64,000 nt of DNA from Catellatospora paridis (GCF_009720365.1 NZ_WBZD01000020.1:1-64000); one strand, 5' to 3'. Positions 34,503-43,111 are shown, counted from the stretch's first letter. Made by a program: numbers and translations. Notes: generated by a model not told the origin, from the letters alone.

Positions 34503-34841
34503 GCGCGGGCCCGCCGGAACAACGCCGGGCGGATCATGGCAGGTCATCATACGTCTTAGTTGCACGACCCGACTTTGTGCCAGATCCATCGACACGCATT
34601 GCAGTCCTGTTGCGACGGTGTGAAACTTCCATCACGCGCGCAGGGAGCCAGACCGCGCGACACGGCACCGAGGGCCCCGGTTCTCCGGGAGGTGCCGCGC
34701 ACCGCCGCAACAGCCTGTCCGGGCTGTCCATTCCTTCCTGCGCTCGAACGCGCCGCCCGCCCGGTGGCCGCGTCGCCGCGCAGGCCCCGCACCGGTCCTG
34801 AGGCAAGACGGACCGGTCCGGCCTGGCTCAAGGAGTACCCA
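34503..34841 (+). other. Intergenic region upstream of the cellulase gene
   Basis: These 339 bases carry no convincing gene. An AT-richer stretch (about 34540-34635) probably holds the promoter. A 12-base palindrome CGGACCGGTCCG at 34809-34820 lies 21 bases before the GTG and could bind a regulator. I found no copy of the CebR-type box (TGGGAGCGCTCCCA) here. Confidence 0.4.
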
Positions 34842-37535
34842 GTGAGGATTCCGATCAGATCCACCGTGCGACGCCGATTGACGGCGCTGCTCGGCGTGAG
34901 CGCGCTGGCCACCATGGGGCTTGTCGCCGTGGCCACGCCCGCGCAGGCCGCCGTGTCCTGCCAGGTGACCTACACCAAGGCCTGGGACAACGGCAGCGGC
35001 TTCGGCGCCAACCTCAACATCACCAACACCGGCGACCCGCTGACCAGCTGGTCGCTGACCTGGACCTGGCCCGGCAACCAGGGCGGCATCCAGGGCTGGT
35101 CGGCCAACTACGCGCAGTCGGGCCAGAACGTCACCGCCACCAGCCTGTCCTACAACGGCAGCCTGGCCACCGGCGCGTCCACCGGCATCGGGTTCAACGC
35201 CTCGTACAGCGGCACGAACACCAACCCGTCCAACTTCGCGATCAACGGCACCTCGTGCGGCGGGACCACGCCGACGGTGAGCCTGGTCGTGTCGCCGACG
35301 TCGGTGAGCGTGCCCGAGGGCGGCACCGCGACCTACGCGGTACGCCTGTCGGCCCAGCCGTCCGGCAACGTCACGGTCGCCACGACCGCGGGTTCCGGTG
35401 ACAGCAACCTCACCGTGTCGTCCGGCTCCAGCCTGACGTTCACGACGAGCAACTGGAACACCAACCAGAACGTCACCCTGGCCGCGGCCGAGGACTCCGA
35501 CACCGCCAACGGCACCAGGCCGTTCACGGTCGCGGCGTCGGGGCTGACCTCGGTGACGGTCAACGCGACCGAGGCCGACAACGACAGCACCACGACCCAG
35601 TCGCTGGTGGTCTCGTCGACCGGCGTGACCGTGCCGGAGGGTGGCACGGCGACCTACACGGTGCGCCTCGCCGCGCAGCCGAGCGGCAACGTGACCGTGA
35701 CGAACACGGCCGGCTCCGGCGACACCAACATCACCGTGTCGTCCGGCGGCAGCCTGACGTTCACGACCAGCAACTGGAGCACCGCCCAGACGGTGACCCT
35801 GGCCGCCGCCGAGGACAGCGACACGACCAACGGCACCCGACCGATCACGGTCGCGTCCAGCGGCCTGACCTCGGTCACCGTCAACGCGACCGAGGCCGAC
35901 AACGACAGCACCACGACCCAGTCGCTGGTGGTCTCGTCGACCGCCGTCAGTGTGCCGGAAGGTGGCACGGCGTCCTACACGGTGCGCCTGGCCGCGCAGC
36001 CCTCGGGCAACGTGACGGTCACCAACACGGCCGGATCCGGTGACACCAACCTCACGGTCTCGTCGGGCGGCAGCCTGACGTTCACCACGAGCAACTGGAG
36101 CACCCCCCAGACGGTGACCCTGGCCGCGGCCGAGGACTCCGACAGCACTGCCGGCACCCGGCCTATCACGGTCGCGTCCAGCGGCCTGACCTCGGTGACG
36201 GTGACCGCGACCGAGGCCGACAACGACGGCGGCACCGGCGGCCCGCGGGCCGACAACCCGTACTCGGGTGCCGGCGTCTACGTGAACCCGCAGTGGCGTA
36301 CGGCGGCGCTGGCCGAGCCCGGCGGCAGCCGGATCGCCAACCAGCCCACCGGTGTCTGGTTCGACCGGATCAGCGCGCTGACCGGCAACGGCAGCCCGAC
36401 CACGGGCACCATGGGCCTGGCCGACCACCTCGACCAGGCGGTCATCCAGGACGCCGCCAACGGCTCCGCGCCGATGGTGATCCAGATCGTCGTCTACAAC
36501 CTGCCCGGCCGTGACTGTGCCGCGCTGGCGTCCAACGGCGAGCTGGGCCCGACCGAGCTGCCCCGCTACAAGTCCGAGTACATCGACCCGATGGCGGCGA
36601 TCCTGGCCCGCCCGGCGTACGCGAACCTGCGCATCGTGGCGATCATCGAGATCGACTCGCTGCCGAACCTGGTGACCAACGTCGGCGGCCGCGCCACCGC
36701 GACCGCGATGTGCGACACCATGCTCGCCAACCGTGGTTACGTCGAGGGTGTCGGCTACGCGCTGAGCAAGCTCGGCGCGGTCCCGAACGTCTACAACTAC
36801 ATCGACGCGGCGCACCACGGCTGGGTCGGCTGGGACGACAACTTCGGGGCGACCGCGAACATGATGTTCTCGGCCGCGACGGCGTCCGGCAGCACCGCTG
36901 CCAACGTGCACGGCTTCATCACCAACACGGCGAACACCTCGGCGCTGACCGAGCCGTACGTGGGCGCGATCACCGAGCAGCTGCGCCAGACCACCTGGAT
37001 CGACTGGAACCGGTACAACGACGAGCTGTCGTTCGCGCAGGCGTTCCGTTCCCGGCTCGTCCAGTCGGGCTTCTCGTCGAGCATCGGCATGCTGATCGAC
37101 ACCTCGCGCAACGGCTGGGGCAACTGCGTGCAGACGCCCTGCCAGCCGACGCAGGCCACCCGGCCCACGGCGGCGAGCACGTCGACCGACCCGAACACGT
37201 TCGTGAACCAGTCGCGTATCGACCGCCGCATCCACAAGGGCAACTGGTGCAACCAGGCCGGTGCCGGCCTCGGCGAGCGCCCGCGTGCCGCGCCCGCGAC
37301 GGGCATCGACGCGTACGTCTGGATCAAGCCGCCGGGCGAGTCCGACGGCTCCAGCAGCCTGATCCCGAACGACGAGGGCAAGGGCTTCGACCGGATGTGC
37401 GACCCGACCTACGGCGGCAACGCCCGTAACGGCAACAGCATGTCCGGCGCGCTGCCCAACGCCCCCGTGTCGGGGCACTGGTTCTCCGCTCAGTTCCAGC
37501 AGCTGATGGCGAACGCGTACCCGCCGTTGAGCTGA
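34842..37535 (+). CDS. Secreted GH6 cellulase (exocellulase type) with CBM2 and three Ig-like repeats
   Basis: The 897-residue secreted enzyme starts with a Sec signal peptide ending in ATPAQA (about residue 36). A cellulose-binding CBM2 module (about 37-137, with Trp-rich SWSLTWTWPG) follows. Three 107-residue beta-rich repeats (about 147-462) stand in place of the usual short linker. A GH6 domain (about 470-897) completes it. GH6 enzymes cut cellobiose from cellulose with inversion; VVYNLPGRDCAA near residue 550 carries the acidic active-site region, and WIKPPGESDG is a family motif. The sequence looks closest to Cel6B-type cellobiohydrolases. AAGGAG lies six bases before the GTG. Confidence 0.93.
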   Translation: MRIPIRSTVRRRLTALLGVSALATMGLVAVATPAQAAVSCQVTYTKAWDNGSGFGANLNITNTGDPLTSWSLTWTWPGNQGGIQGWSANYAQSGQNVTATSLSYNGSLATGASTGIGFNASYSGTNTNPSNFAINGTSCGGTTPTVSLVVSPTSVSVPEGGTATYAVRLSAQPSGNVTVATTAGSGDSNLTVSSGSSLTFTTSNWNTNQNVTLAAAEDSDTANGTRPFTVAASGLTSVTVNATEADNDSTTTQSLVVSSTGVTVPEGGTATYTVRLAAQPSGNVTVTNTAGSGDTNITVSSGGSLTFTTSNWSTAQTVTLAAAEDSDTTNGTRPITVASSGLTSVTVNATEADNDSTTTQSLVVSSTAVSVPEGGTASYTVRLAAQPSGNVTVTNTAGSGDTNLTVSSGGSLTFTTSNWSTPQTVTLAAAEDSDSTAGTRPITVASSGLTSVTVTATEADNDGGTGGPRADNPYSGAGVYVNPQWRTAALAEPGGSRIANQPTGVWFDRISALTGNGSPTTGTMGLADHLDQAVIQDAANGSAPMVIQIVVYNLPGRDCAALASNGELGPTELPRYKSEYIDPMAAILARPAYANLRIVAIIEIDSLPNLVTNVGGRATATAMCDTMLANRGYVEGVGYALSKLGAVPNVYNYIDAAHHGWVGWDDNFGATANMMFSAATASGSTAANVHGFITNTANTSALTEPYVGAITEQLRQTTWIDWNRYNDELSFAQAFRSRLVQSGFSSSIGMLIDTSRNGWGNCVQTPCQPTQATRPTAASTSTDPNTFVNQSRIDRRIHKGNWCNQAGAGLGERPRAAPATGIDAYVWIKPPGESDGSSSLIPNDEGKGFDRMCDPTYGGNARNGNSMSGALPNAPVSGHWFSAQFQQLMANAYPPLS
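35280..36227 (+). repeat. Three tandem 321-bp coding repeats in the cellulase gene
   Basis: Units begin at 35280, 35601 and 35922, an exact period of 321 bases (107 codons). Each encodes a beta-rich domain with VPEGGTA, QPSGNVTV, GSGD, SLTFTTSNW and AAAEDSD motifs, then ATEADND. Units 2 and 3 are nearly identical in protein sequence, which suggests recent duplication. They resemble immunoglobulin-like or Calx-beta-like repeats. Confidence 0.85.
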
Positions 37536-37638
37536 CCCGCTACCGAGTGACGGTCCCGCATCCGCGTGGGTGCTCAGGATCGGGGCCGTCCTCGCGCCGG
37601 CCGGGCATCGCCGTCATGGCTGCCCGGTCGGCGGGAAC

Positions 37639-37668
37639 CCCGCCGGCCGGGCGCACCGGCCCGGCGGG
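37639..37668 (+). terminator. Bulged GC-rich hairpin
   Basis: Eight-base arms CCCGCCGG and CCGGCGGG close an inner GC-rich stem with a one-base bulge. It is the first hairpin after the cellulase stop. Confidence 0.5.
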
Positions 37669-37722
37669 TCTGTAGGGAGTGCCGCTGGGGCGGAAACTTG
37701 GGCCCCGCCGGCAGCGGCACGG

Positions 37723-37752
37723 CCGCCGGCGTCGTGAGAGCGACGCCGGCGG
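37723..37752 (+). terminator. Perfect 12-bp hairpin
   Basis: Arms CCGCCGGCGTCG and CGACGCCGGCGG flank a TGAGAG loop. It is the second hairpin downstream of the cellulase gene. Confidence 0.6.
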
Positions 37753-37932
37753 TCCGCCGTTGAACAGGGCGTACCCCGCTTCGAGGACTTGGCGAATCTT
37801 TTTCTCCCCAGAGGTGTTTAACCGCTCGTCCGATCGGGTACCGCCCCCGCTATGGCATGGCAACAGGTGCCCTCATGGCTCGTGCCCCGCGAAGGCGCCG
37901 CCACCGCACCACCGCTCCCGGCCGCGTGACGC

Positions 37933-38865
37933 ATGTCCGAACCTGCACCACGCGCACATGTCGGCTTCCCGTACCGCGGGGTCGCCGAGTACGTCAGCGG
38001 CACCCTGGCCTTCCTCCACACCGCCCTCGACGCCGGAAACCCGGTGCTGGTCGCCGTGCCCAGCGCGAAGCTGGAGATCCTGCGGGACTGTCTCGGCTCG
38101 TACGCCGAGCGGGTGCGTTTCACCGATCTGACCGTCGCCGGCCGCAACCCCGGCCGCATCCTGCCCGGCGTGCTGCTGGCCTTCGCCGACGAGTTCCCCG
38201 GCCGCCCCACGGCGATCGTCGTCGAGCCGCTGTGGCCGGGCCGCAGCCCGCTGGAGTATCCGGCGTGCGTCGCGCACGAGGCGCTGGTCAACCTCGCCTT
38301 CGCGGGTCGCGACGTGACGCTGCTGTGCCCGTGCGACGCCGCCAACCTGGACCCGCACATGGTGTCCGACGCCCACCGCACCCACCCCGAGCTGCTGCTG
38401 CGCGGCGAGCGCCGACCGAGCCCGGCGTACGGCGATCCGCGCCAGACCGCGGCCTCGTTCCATCCGCCGCTGCCCGCTCCCCCGCCCCACGCGGCGACGA
38501 TGCGCTACGACGCGGTGCACGACCTGGCCGGGCTGCGCTCCTTCGTGACCGGCCACGCGGCCACCGCCGGGCTGAAGCCGGAGCGCTGCGACACGCTCGC
38601 CGACGTGGTGTCGGAGCTGGCCGGCGGCACCCTGACGCACACCGACGGCCCCGGCGCGGTCAGCGTCTGGCCGGAACGCGACCTGGTGGTCTGCCAGCTG
38701 CGCGACTCCGGCCAGTTCACCGACCCGCTGGCCGGGCTGGTCCCGCCCACCGTGCGGCGCGGCGCGGGCGCCCTGCTGGCCGCCCACCTGCACTGCGATC
38801 TGGTACGCGTGCACGCCCGCCCGGGCGCGGCCACCATCCGCCTGCACATGGCCGTGCCCGACTGA
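37933..38865 (+). CDS. MEDS-domain regulator with degenerate RsbW-like ATPase
   Basis: The 310-residue protein has an N-terminal MEDS sensory domain (about residues 1-170; HVGFPYRGVAEYV, then TAIVVEPLWPGRSPLEYP). A C-terminal HATPase domain of the anti-sigma type (RsbA/RsbW-like, about 195-310) follows. Normal members have an N-box such as EVATNSVRHG for ATP binding; here it reads ELAGGTLTHT, so the key Asn is missing. The GLW of the G2 box also reads GAL, while the DSG of the G1 box is kept. It may therefore bind a partner without ATP or be inactive. Such proteins act in stress-sigma partner switching. A leader-like region lies upstream and no strong ribosome site is visible. Confidence 0.8.
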   Translation: MSEPAPRAHVGFPYRGVAEYVSGTLAFLHTALDAGNPVLVAVPSAKLEILRDCLGSYAERVRFTDLTVAGRNPGRILPGVLLAFADEFPGRPTAIVVEPLWPGRSPLEYPACVAHEALVNLAFAGRDVTLLCPCDAANLDPHMVSDAHRTHPELLLRGERRPSPAYGDPRQTAASFHPPLPAPPPHAATMRYDAVHDLAGLRSFVTGHAATAGLKPERCDTLADVVSELAGGTLTHTDGPGAVSVWPERDLVVCQLRDSGQFTDPLAGLVPPTVRRGAGALLAAHLHCDLVRVHARPGAATIRLHMAVPD

Positions 38866-38890
38866 CCCTCCGCGAGGCCGCGCGGGCGGC

Positions 38891-39937
38891 TCAGGCCGAG
38901 TCGCGGACGACGAGTTCGGTGGGCAGGACGGTGGCATACTCGCGTGGCGCCTCGCCGGCCGCGGCCGCGAGCAGGCCCTGCACGGCCGTCGCGCCCATCA
39001 GCTCGACGGGCTGGCGCACCGTGGTCAGCGCCGGACGCACCTGGGCCGCCAGCGCGTGATCGTCGAACCCGACGACGGCGACGTCGTCGGGGATGCGCCG
39101 GCCGGCCTGGCGCAGGTAGCGCACCGCGCCGGCGGCCATCACGTCGGACGCGGCGAACACCGCGTCGAGCTGCGGGCGCTGGTCGAGCAGGCGCTGCATG
39201 GCGTGCGCGGCGGACGCCTGGCTCCAGTCGCCGTACGCGACCGGCAGGTCGGTGCGCCCCGACGCCTGGATCGCGTCGCGGTAACCGGCGAGCCGGTCGG
39301 CCCCCGGGCCGGTGTCCGGCGGCGCGGCGATGTGGCCGATCGTCCGGTAACCCTTGTCCAGCAGGTATTCCACCGCCGCCCGTGCCCCGCCGCGGTTGTC
39401 GGCATCCACATAGGGCAGTTGATACGGGTGCAGCGGCCGGCCGACCACGGTGATCGGCAGCCCGAGCGCGGCCAGCGAGCCGGACAGCGGCAGCGGGCCG
39501 TGGTCCGAAACGATGATCACCCCGGCCACGTTGCCGGCCCGCAGGTAGCGCCCGACGGTCTCGGCCAGCGTGCCGGACACGTTGGTCACCAGCAGCGGCA
39601 GGTCGTAGCGGGCCAGTTCGGTCTCCACCGCGCCGAGGAAGCGGGCGAAGAACGGCTCGGTGTAGACGAGGCGGTGCCCGGCGTGCACCACCGCGGCGAC
39701 GGCCCGCGCACCGGCCGACGAGCGCCCCCAGGCCGCGCGCCGCCGCCGGTAGCCGAGCCGGCTCGCCGCGTCGCAGACGCGCTGGTAAGCCTCGGCGCTG
39801 ACCTGGCTGGAGTTGTTGAGCACGCGCGAGGCGGTCGCGATGGAGACACCGGCCGCGCGGGCGACCTCGGCCAGCGTGGCCGGGGACGCCGCCCCGGCGG
39901 GTCCCGGGTGCGGCGTGGAAGCGCTCCCGTACGTCAT
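38891..39937 (-). CDS. LacI family transcriptional regulator
   Basis: The 348-residue protein has an N-terminal LacI helix-turn-helix (TLAEVARAAGVSIATASRVL, about residues 21-40) followed by a periplasmic-binding-like effector domain (YRTIGHIAAP and VAVVGFDDHALAAQV are family motifs). The ATG at 39937 lies six bases after TATGGT and has no ribosome site, so the mRNA is probably leaderless. Codons 4-8 contain a CebR-like palindrome, so self-repression is likely. With the cellulase gene 1.4 kb away, a role in sensing cello-oligosaccharides or another sugar is plausible but unproven. Confidence 0.92.
   Translation of the reverse strand: MTYGSASTPHPGPAGAASPATLAEVARAAGVSIATASRVLNNSSQVSAEAYQRVCDAASRLGYRRRRAAWGRSSAGARAVAAVVHAGHRLVYTEPFFARFLGAVETELARYDLPLLVTNVSGTLAETVGRYLRAGNVAGVIIVSDHGPLPLSGSLAALGLPITVVGRPLHPYQLPYVDADNRGGARAAVEYLLDKGYRTIGHIAAPPDTGPGADRLAGYRDAIQASGRTDLPVAYGDWSQASAAHAMQRLLDQRPQLDAVFAASDVMAAGAVRYLRQAGRRIPDDVAVVGFDDHALAAQVRPALTTVRQPVELMGATAVQGLLAAAAGEAPREYATVLPTELVVRDSA
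39917..39928. promoter_or_regulatory. CebR-like operator inside the LacI gene
   Basis: GGAAGCGCTCCC, extended to TGGAAGCGCTCCCG, matches 12 of 14 positions of the CebR box TGGGAGCGCTCCCA. It lies 9 to 20 bases downstream of the predicted transcription start within the first codons, an ideal place for autorepression. Confidence 0.6.
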
Positions 39938-39943
39938 TGGTGC

Positions 39944-39949
39944 ACCATA
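39944..39949 (-). promoter_or_regulatory. Candidate leaderless -10 element (TATGGT)
   Basis: On the minus strand TATGGT lies six bases before the ATG of the LacI gene. It matches the consensus at the key first, second and last positions. Confidence 0.55.
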
Positions 39950-40018
39950 GCCCGCTGTTCCGGGGCGGCGGTAGGGTTCGCGTGAGCCATCCGTCCGCAA
40001 TGGCCGGACGGGGTCGGC

Positions 40019-40522
40019 TCAGCCGGCGTAGACCAGGTCCATCGTGTCGGTGTGGCCCGGCCAGCTCAGTTCCAGCCGCCAGCAGCCCGCCTGCGGCAGG
40101 TCGATGATGGACGGACCCGGCCCGCCCTTGACCTCGCGGAGCACCGGCTCGCCCGTGCCTTCCGGCCGTGCCTTGATGGTCAGCGTGCCCGGCTCCGTCG
40201 CCTCCCGCGACACCCACAGGATCTTGTTGCTCGCGCCGTCCTTGCGATCGACCGTCAGCGGGTGCCCGAACAGCACCGCGGCGATGTCGCCCCGCACCCC
40301 GATCACGTGCATGGCGACCGCGTCCCCACTGAACCCCGCATCCGCCCAGTCCGGCAACGGCCCGTTCACGATCTTCGTCGCGGAACATCCCGGCGCGGGG
40401 GATGGGACCGCCGTCGACGCGCTCGGCGCGGCGGAAGGCTGGTCCTGCCCCGTGCAGCCGGTGGCGAGCACGGCACAGGCGGCCAGGACGACGGCGGCGG
40501 AATGCCTCAGCAGTGCGGTCAT
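40019..40522 (-). CDS. Lipoprotein of unknown function
   Basis: The 167-residue product has a lipoprotein signal: hydrophobic core and lipobox VLATGC with the Cys near residue 23. A Ser/Pro/Ala-rich linker follows, then a compact domain of about 120 residues with two Cys. Acylation would place it on the outer face of the membrane. GGGAG lies six bases before the ATG. No family or motif is recognised. It is divergent from the MFS transporter gene over 237 bases. Confidence 0.75.
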   Translation of the reverse strand: MTALLRHSAAVVLAACAVLATGCTGQDQPSAAPSASTAVPSPAPGCSATKIVNGPLPDWADAGFSGDAVAMHVIGVRGDIAAVLFGHPLTVDRKDGASNKILWVSREATEPGTLTIKARPEGTGEPVLREVKGGPGPSIIDLPQAGCWRLELSWPGHTDTMDLVYAG

Positions 40523-40759
40523 GAGAGTCTCCCGGATACGGGGCGGCGGGTCATCCGGGACGAGTCACGACGCCCGCAGCCGGTTCCGGGCGGCCGGCAC
40601 CGAACCTTGCCGACGTGCCGCGGGCACGGCCAGGACGCGCCGCGGCGCCGATCCCGGCCGCGACGCCGCAGGGGTCGACGAGGACGGCGACGAGGTCGTC
40701 CGTGGCCTGGGCCCGCGGCACCTTGACCTCAAGCCTGGTTGAACTGGCAGGCTGTGCCG

Positions 40760-42019
40760 ATGCGCATGACGAGTCGCCTGGTCCCGGCCGCCTACCGGGA
40801 CGTGTTGCAGGTGCCGGGGTTCCGCCGTCTGCTGTCCGGCGAGGCCGTCTCCTACCTCGGCGACGGCCTGAGCGTGGTCGCGATCTCGCTGCTGGCCATC
40901 CGCATCGCCGCCCCGGAGCACGCGGCCCTCGTCGTCGGCGCGGCCGTCGCCGCGTACACGCTGCCCGCCGCGCTCGGCGCGCTCGCGCTGGCCCCGTGGC
41001 TGCGCCGCGTCGACGCCCGCTCCCTGGTCACCGCCAACGCGCTGCTGCGGGCCGGCGGCCTGGGCACGGCCGCCGCGCTGCACCTGCTCGGGCTGCTCTC
41101 CCCGGCCGGATACGTCGCCCTGCTGGCGGTCTCGTCACTGCTCGTCGCGTGGGGGTCGGCCGGCACCTACACGCTGGTCAGCCGGTTGGTGCCGGCCGAG
41201 CACCGGCTGCCCGCCAACACGCTGCTCGGCACCAGCCAGACCACCGCCATCATCGTCGGGCCGCCGCTGGCCGGGCTGCTGGTCGCGGCCACCGGCCCGG
41301 GTGTCGCGCTGGCCGTCGACGCGCTGACCTATCTCGTGCTGGCCGCGCAGCTGCGCCGCATCCCCGCCGCGGCCGCGCCCGCCGAGCCCGAGGCGACCCG
41401 CCCGACCAGCGGCTTCCGCCTGCTGGCCCGGCGACCCGAGCTGCTGGGCCTGCTCGCGCTCACCGCGGTCTTCTTCTTCCTGTACGGGCCTGTCGAGGTG
41501 GCGCTGCCGCTGTTCATCGTCGACACGCTCGGCCGCTCCGCGGGCTTCCTGGGCGTCTACTGGGCCGTCTTCGGCGTCGGCGCGCTGCTCGGCGGCCTGC
41601 TCGCGGGCGGGCTGCGGCGGGTGACGCCGTGGCCGTTCACCATCGTGGTCATCGCGGGCTGGGGCGCCGCGCTGCTGCCGTTCGGCTTCACCACCTCGAC
41701 CTGGATCACCCTGGTCGGACTGGCCGTCGGCGGCGTGATCTACGGACCGTTCCCCGCCTTCAACATCACGCTGTTCCAGTCCGCGGCCGGCCCGGCCGAC
41801 CTGCCCGCGGTGCTGGCCGCCCGGGGCTCGATCACCGTGGCGGCGGCCCCGATCGGCGCCGCTTTCGGCGGGCCGCTGGTCGCCTGGCTCGGCCCGGGCG
41901 GCACGCTGCTGGCCTCGGGCGCGGCGACGGTGGCGCTGGCCGTGGTCGCGGCCACCCTGCGGCTGGCGAGCACGGCTCGGCGGCGGCCCGTGCCTGCCGT
42001 CGCCACCCCGACGGCGTGA
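40760..42019 (+). CDS. MFS transporter
   Basis: The product of about 419 residues has around 12 membrane segments in two halves with a central cytoplasmic linker (near residue 205, PAEPEATRPTSG). It resembles the DHA-type and MFS_3 permeases that export drugs or small molecules. The motif between segments 2 and 3 (APWLRRVDARSLV) corresponds to the MFS motif A region. The ATG at 40760 follows CAGGCT at six bases and lacks a ribosome site; an ATG two codons later is also possible. The substrate is unknown and there is no adjacent regulator. Confidence 0.88.
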   Translation: MRMTSRLVPAAYRDVLQVPGFRRLLSGEAVSYLGDGLSVVAISLLAIRIAAPEHAALVVGAAVAAYTLPAALGALALAPWLRRVDARSLVTANALLRAGGLGTAAALHLLGLLSPAGYVALLAVSSLLVAWGSAGTYTLVSRLVPAEHRLPANTLLGTSQTTAIIVGPPLAGLLVAATGPGVALAVDALTYLVLAAQLRRIPAAAAPAEPEATRPTSGFRLLARRPELLGLLALTAVFFFLYGPVEVALPLFIVDTLGRSAGFLGVYWAVFGVGALLGGLLAGGLRRVTPWPFTIVVIAGWGAALLPFGFTTSTWITLVGLAVGGVIYGPFPAFNITLFQSAAGPADLPAVLAARGSITVAAAPIGAAFGGPLVAWLGPGGTLLASGAATVALAVVAATLRLASTARRRPVPAVATPTA

Positions 42020-42083
42020 GCCGCCGGGGGCAGGAGTTTTCGCCGAACAGCTCGTGCGGTGCCCGCAGACGGCTCAGAGTCGA

Positions 42084-42386
42084 ATGATGGAGAACCAAGC
42101 CTGGCTGCAGATGCAGCAAGCACTACGCGATATCGACTTTCCGGCGGATAAGCACGCAATCTTCTCACACGTCATCGAATACACCAGCGACGGTGACGTG
42201 CTGAAACTGGCGCGGACGCTGCCGCCCGAGGTCTACCGGAACATGTCCGAGGTGCGCAGCTCGGTGCGGCTCGACCCGTCGGTCGAGGAGGGCACCACGG
42301 CCACCCAGCGGGCCGCGCAGGCCCGCTCGCACAACAAGAAGGTCGCCTCGTACCTGCGCGAGGTCCCGAACACCGAGCTCAGCTGA
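42084..42386 (+). CDS. DUF2795-like small protein
   Basis: The product of about 100 residues contains the DUF2795 pattern: ALRDIDFPADKHAIFSHV near the N terminus and LKLARTLPPEVYRNMSEV. These small actinobacterial proteins are of unknown function. Basic and polar residues suggest a soluble cytoplasmic protein. Either ATG of ATGATGG may initiate, and no ribosome site is clear. A perfect 11-base hairpin follows the gene. Confidence 0.8.
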   Translation: MMENQAWLQMQQALRDIDFPADKHAIFSHVIEYTSDGDVLKLARTLPPEVYRNMSEVRSSVRLDPSVEEGTTATQRAAQARSHNKKVASYLREVPNTELS

Positions 42387-42407
42387 CCGGCGCGGTCGCG
42401 CGGCGGA

Positions 42408-42433
42408 GCCGGGGCGGGCGGACCCGCCCCGGC
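42408..42433 (+). terminator. Hairpin terminator after the DUF2795 gene
   Basis: Eleven-base arms GCCGGGGCGGG and CCCGCCCCGGC with a four-base loop follow the stop by 22 bases. Confidence 0.65.
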
Positions 42434-42493
42434 AGATCGTCAGCGGGTGACGACGGATCCGGCACCCGGCAGGCGGGACCGGCGGCGGCTCGA

Positions 42494-42499
42494 TACCGT
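42494..42499 (+). promoter_or_regulatory. Candidate leaderless -10 element (TACCGT)
   Basis: TACCGT lies eight bases before the GTG start of the ThpR gene, which has no ribosome site. The longer context GATACCGTGG is shared with the promoter at 52073. Confidence 0.5.
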
Positions 42500-42507
42500 G
42501 GTCTGCC

Positions 42508-43095
42508 GTGCCACCACCTACACAGCGCCTCTTCATCGCGGTCTACCCGCCCGCACCGGCGATCACCGATCTGTCCGGGCTGGTGTCGCGGCTAGCCTTC
42601 ACCCGGCCGCACCCTGAGGGCCTTTCCCTGCGGCCGGTGCCGCCGGAGCAGTGGCACGTCACCGTCGCCTTCCTGGGCGAACTCGACCCCGCGCAGCTCG
42701 GCGCGACGACCGCGGCGATGAGCGGGGCCGCGGCGGAAACCGCGCATGCCCCGCGGCTGCGGCTGGCCGGCGGCGGCCGCTTCGAGAACGGGCGGGCGGC
42801 CGCGATCTGGGCCGGGCTGCACGGTGACCTCGACGCCCTGCACGAGCTCGCCGATCGGCTGCGCACCGCGCTGACCGCCGCGCGCATCCCCTTCGACCCG
42901 CGCCCCTACCAGCCGCACCTGACCCTGGCCCGGCCCGGCGACCGGCTCGCCGCCGACGAGCTGCGCAGGATAATGGACCAGCTCGACGCGTACGCCGGAC
43001 CGGTCTGGTCCGCGCCCGCCCTGGTGCTCATGCGCAGCGACCACCCGGTGAGCAACCACTACACCGAGGTGTTCCGCGCGCCCCTGCCCGCCTGA
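42508..43095 (+). CDS. thpR: RNA 2',3'-cyclic phosphodiesterase (ThpR/LigT family)
   Basis: The 195-residue protein is a 2H phosphoesterase. The two HxT motifs are H50-V-T52 (WHVTVAFLGEL) and H137-L-T139 (PHLTLAR), each supplying a catalytic His. Family members hydrolyse 2',3'-cyclic phosphates in RNA and can ligate tRNA halves in vitro. The length is normal. The methyltransferase gene follows with a 16-base gap, so they are probably co-transcribed. Confidence 0.93.
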   Translation: MPPPTQRLFIAVYPPAPAITDLSGLVSRLAFTRPHPEGLSLRPVPPEQWHVTVAFLGELDPAQLGATTAAMSGAAAETAHAPRLRLAGGGRFENGRAAAIWAGLHGDLDALHELADRLRTALTAARIPFDPRPYQPHLTLARPGDRLAADELRRIMDQLDAYAGPVWSAPALVLMRSDHPVSNHYTEVFRAPLPA

Positions 43096-43111
43096 CCCCC
43101 GAGGAGCCACT

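Larger units (their letters stand above)
37536..37932 (+). other. Intergenic region with hairpins after the cellulase gene
   Basis: These 397 bases have no supported gene. Two GC-rich hairpins (37639-37668 with one bulge, and 37723-37752 perfect) probably end cellulase transcription. The part from about 37790 is AT-richer and may hold the promoter of the MEDS-type gene. Confidence 0.5.

Noticed and set aside
34560-34841. N-terminal extension of the cellulase reading frame
   Set aside because: The extension has no signal peptide, while the GTG at 34842 has AAGGAG at the right distance and is followed at once by a typical signal peptide.
35280-36227. CRISPR-like array or mobile repeat in the cellulase region
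   Set aside because: The 321-base units are in frame, coding and contiguous without spacers, so they are protein-domain duplications.
34632-37478. A 948-codon open frame on the minus strand opposite the cellulase gene
   Set aside because: High GC opens antisense frames. The plus-strand product has a signal peptide, CBM2 and GH6 motifs; the antisense product is low-complexity Arg/Gly/Val-rich sequence with no family.
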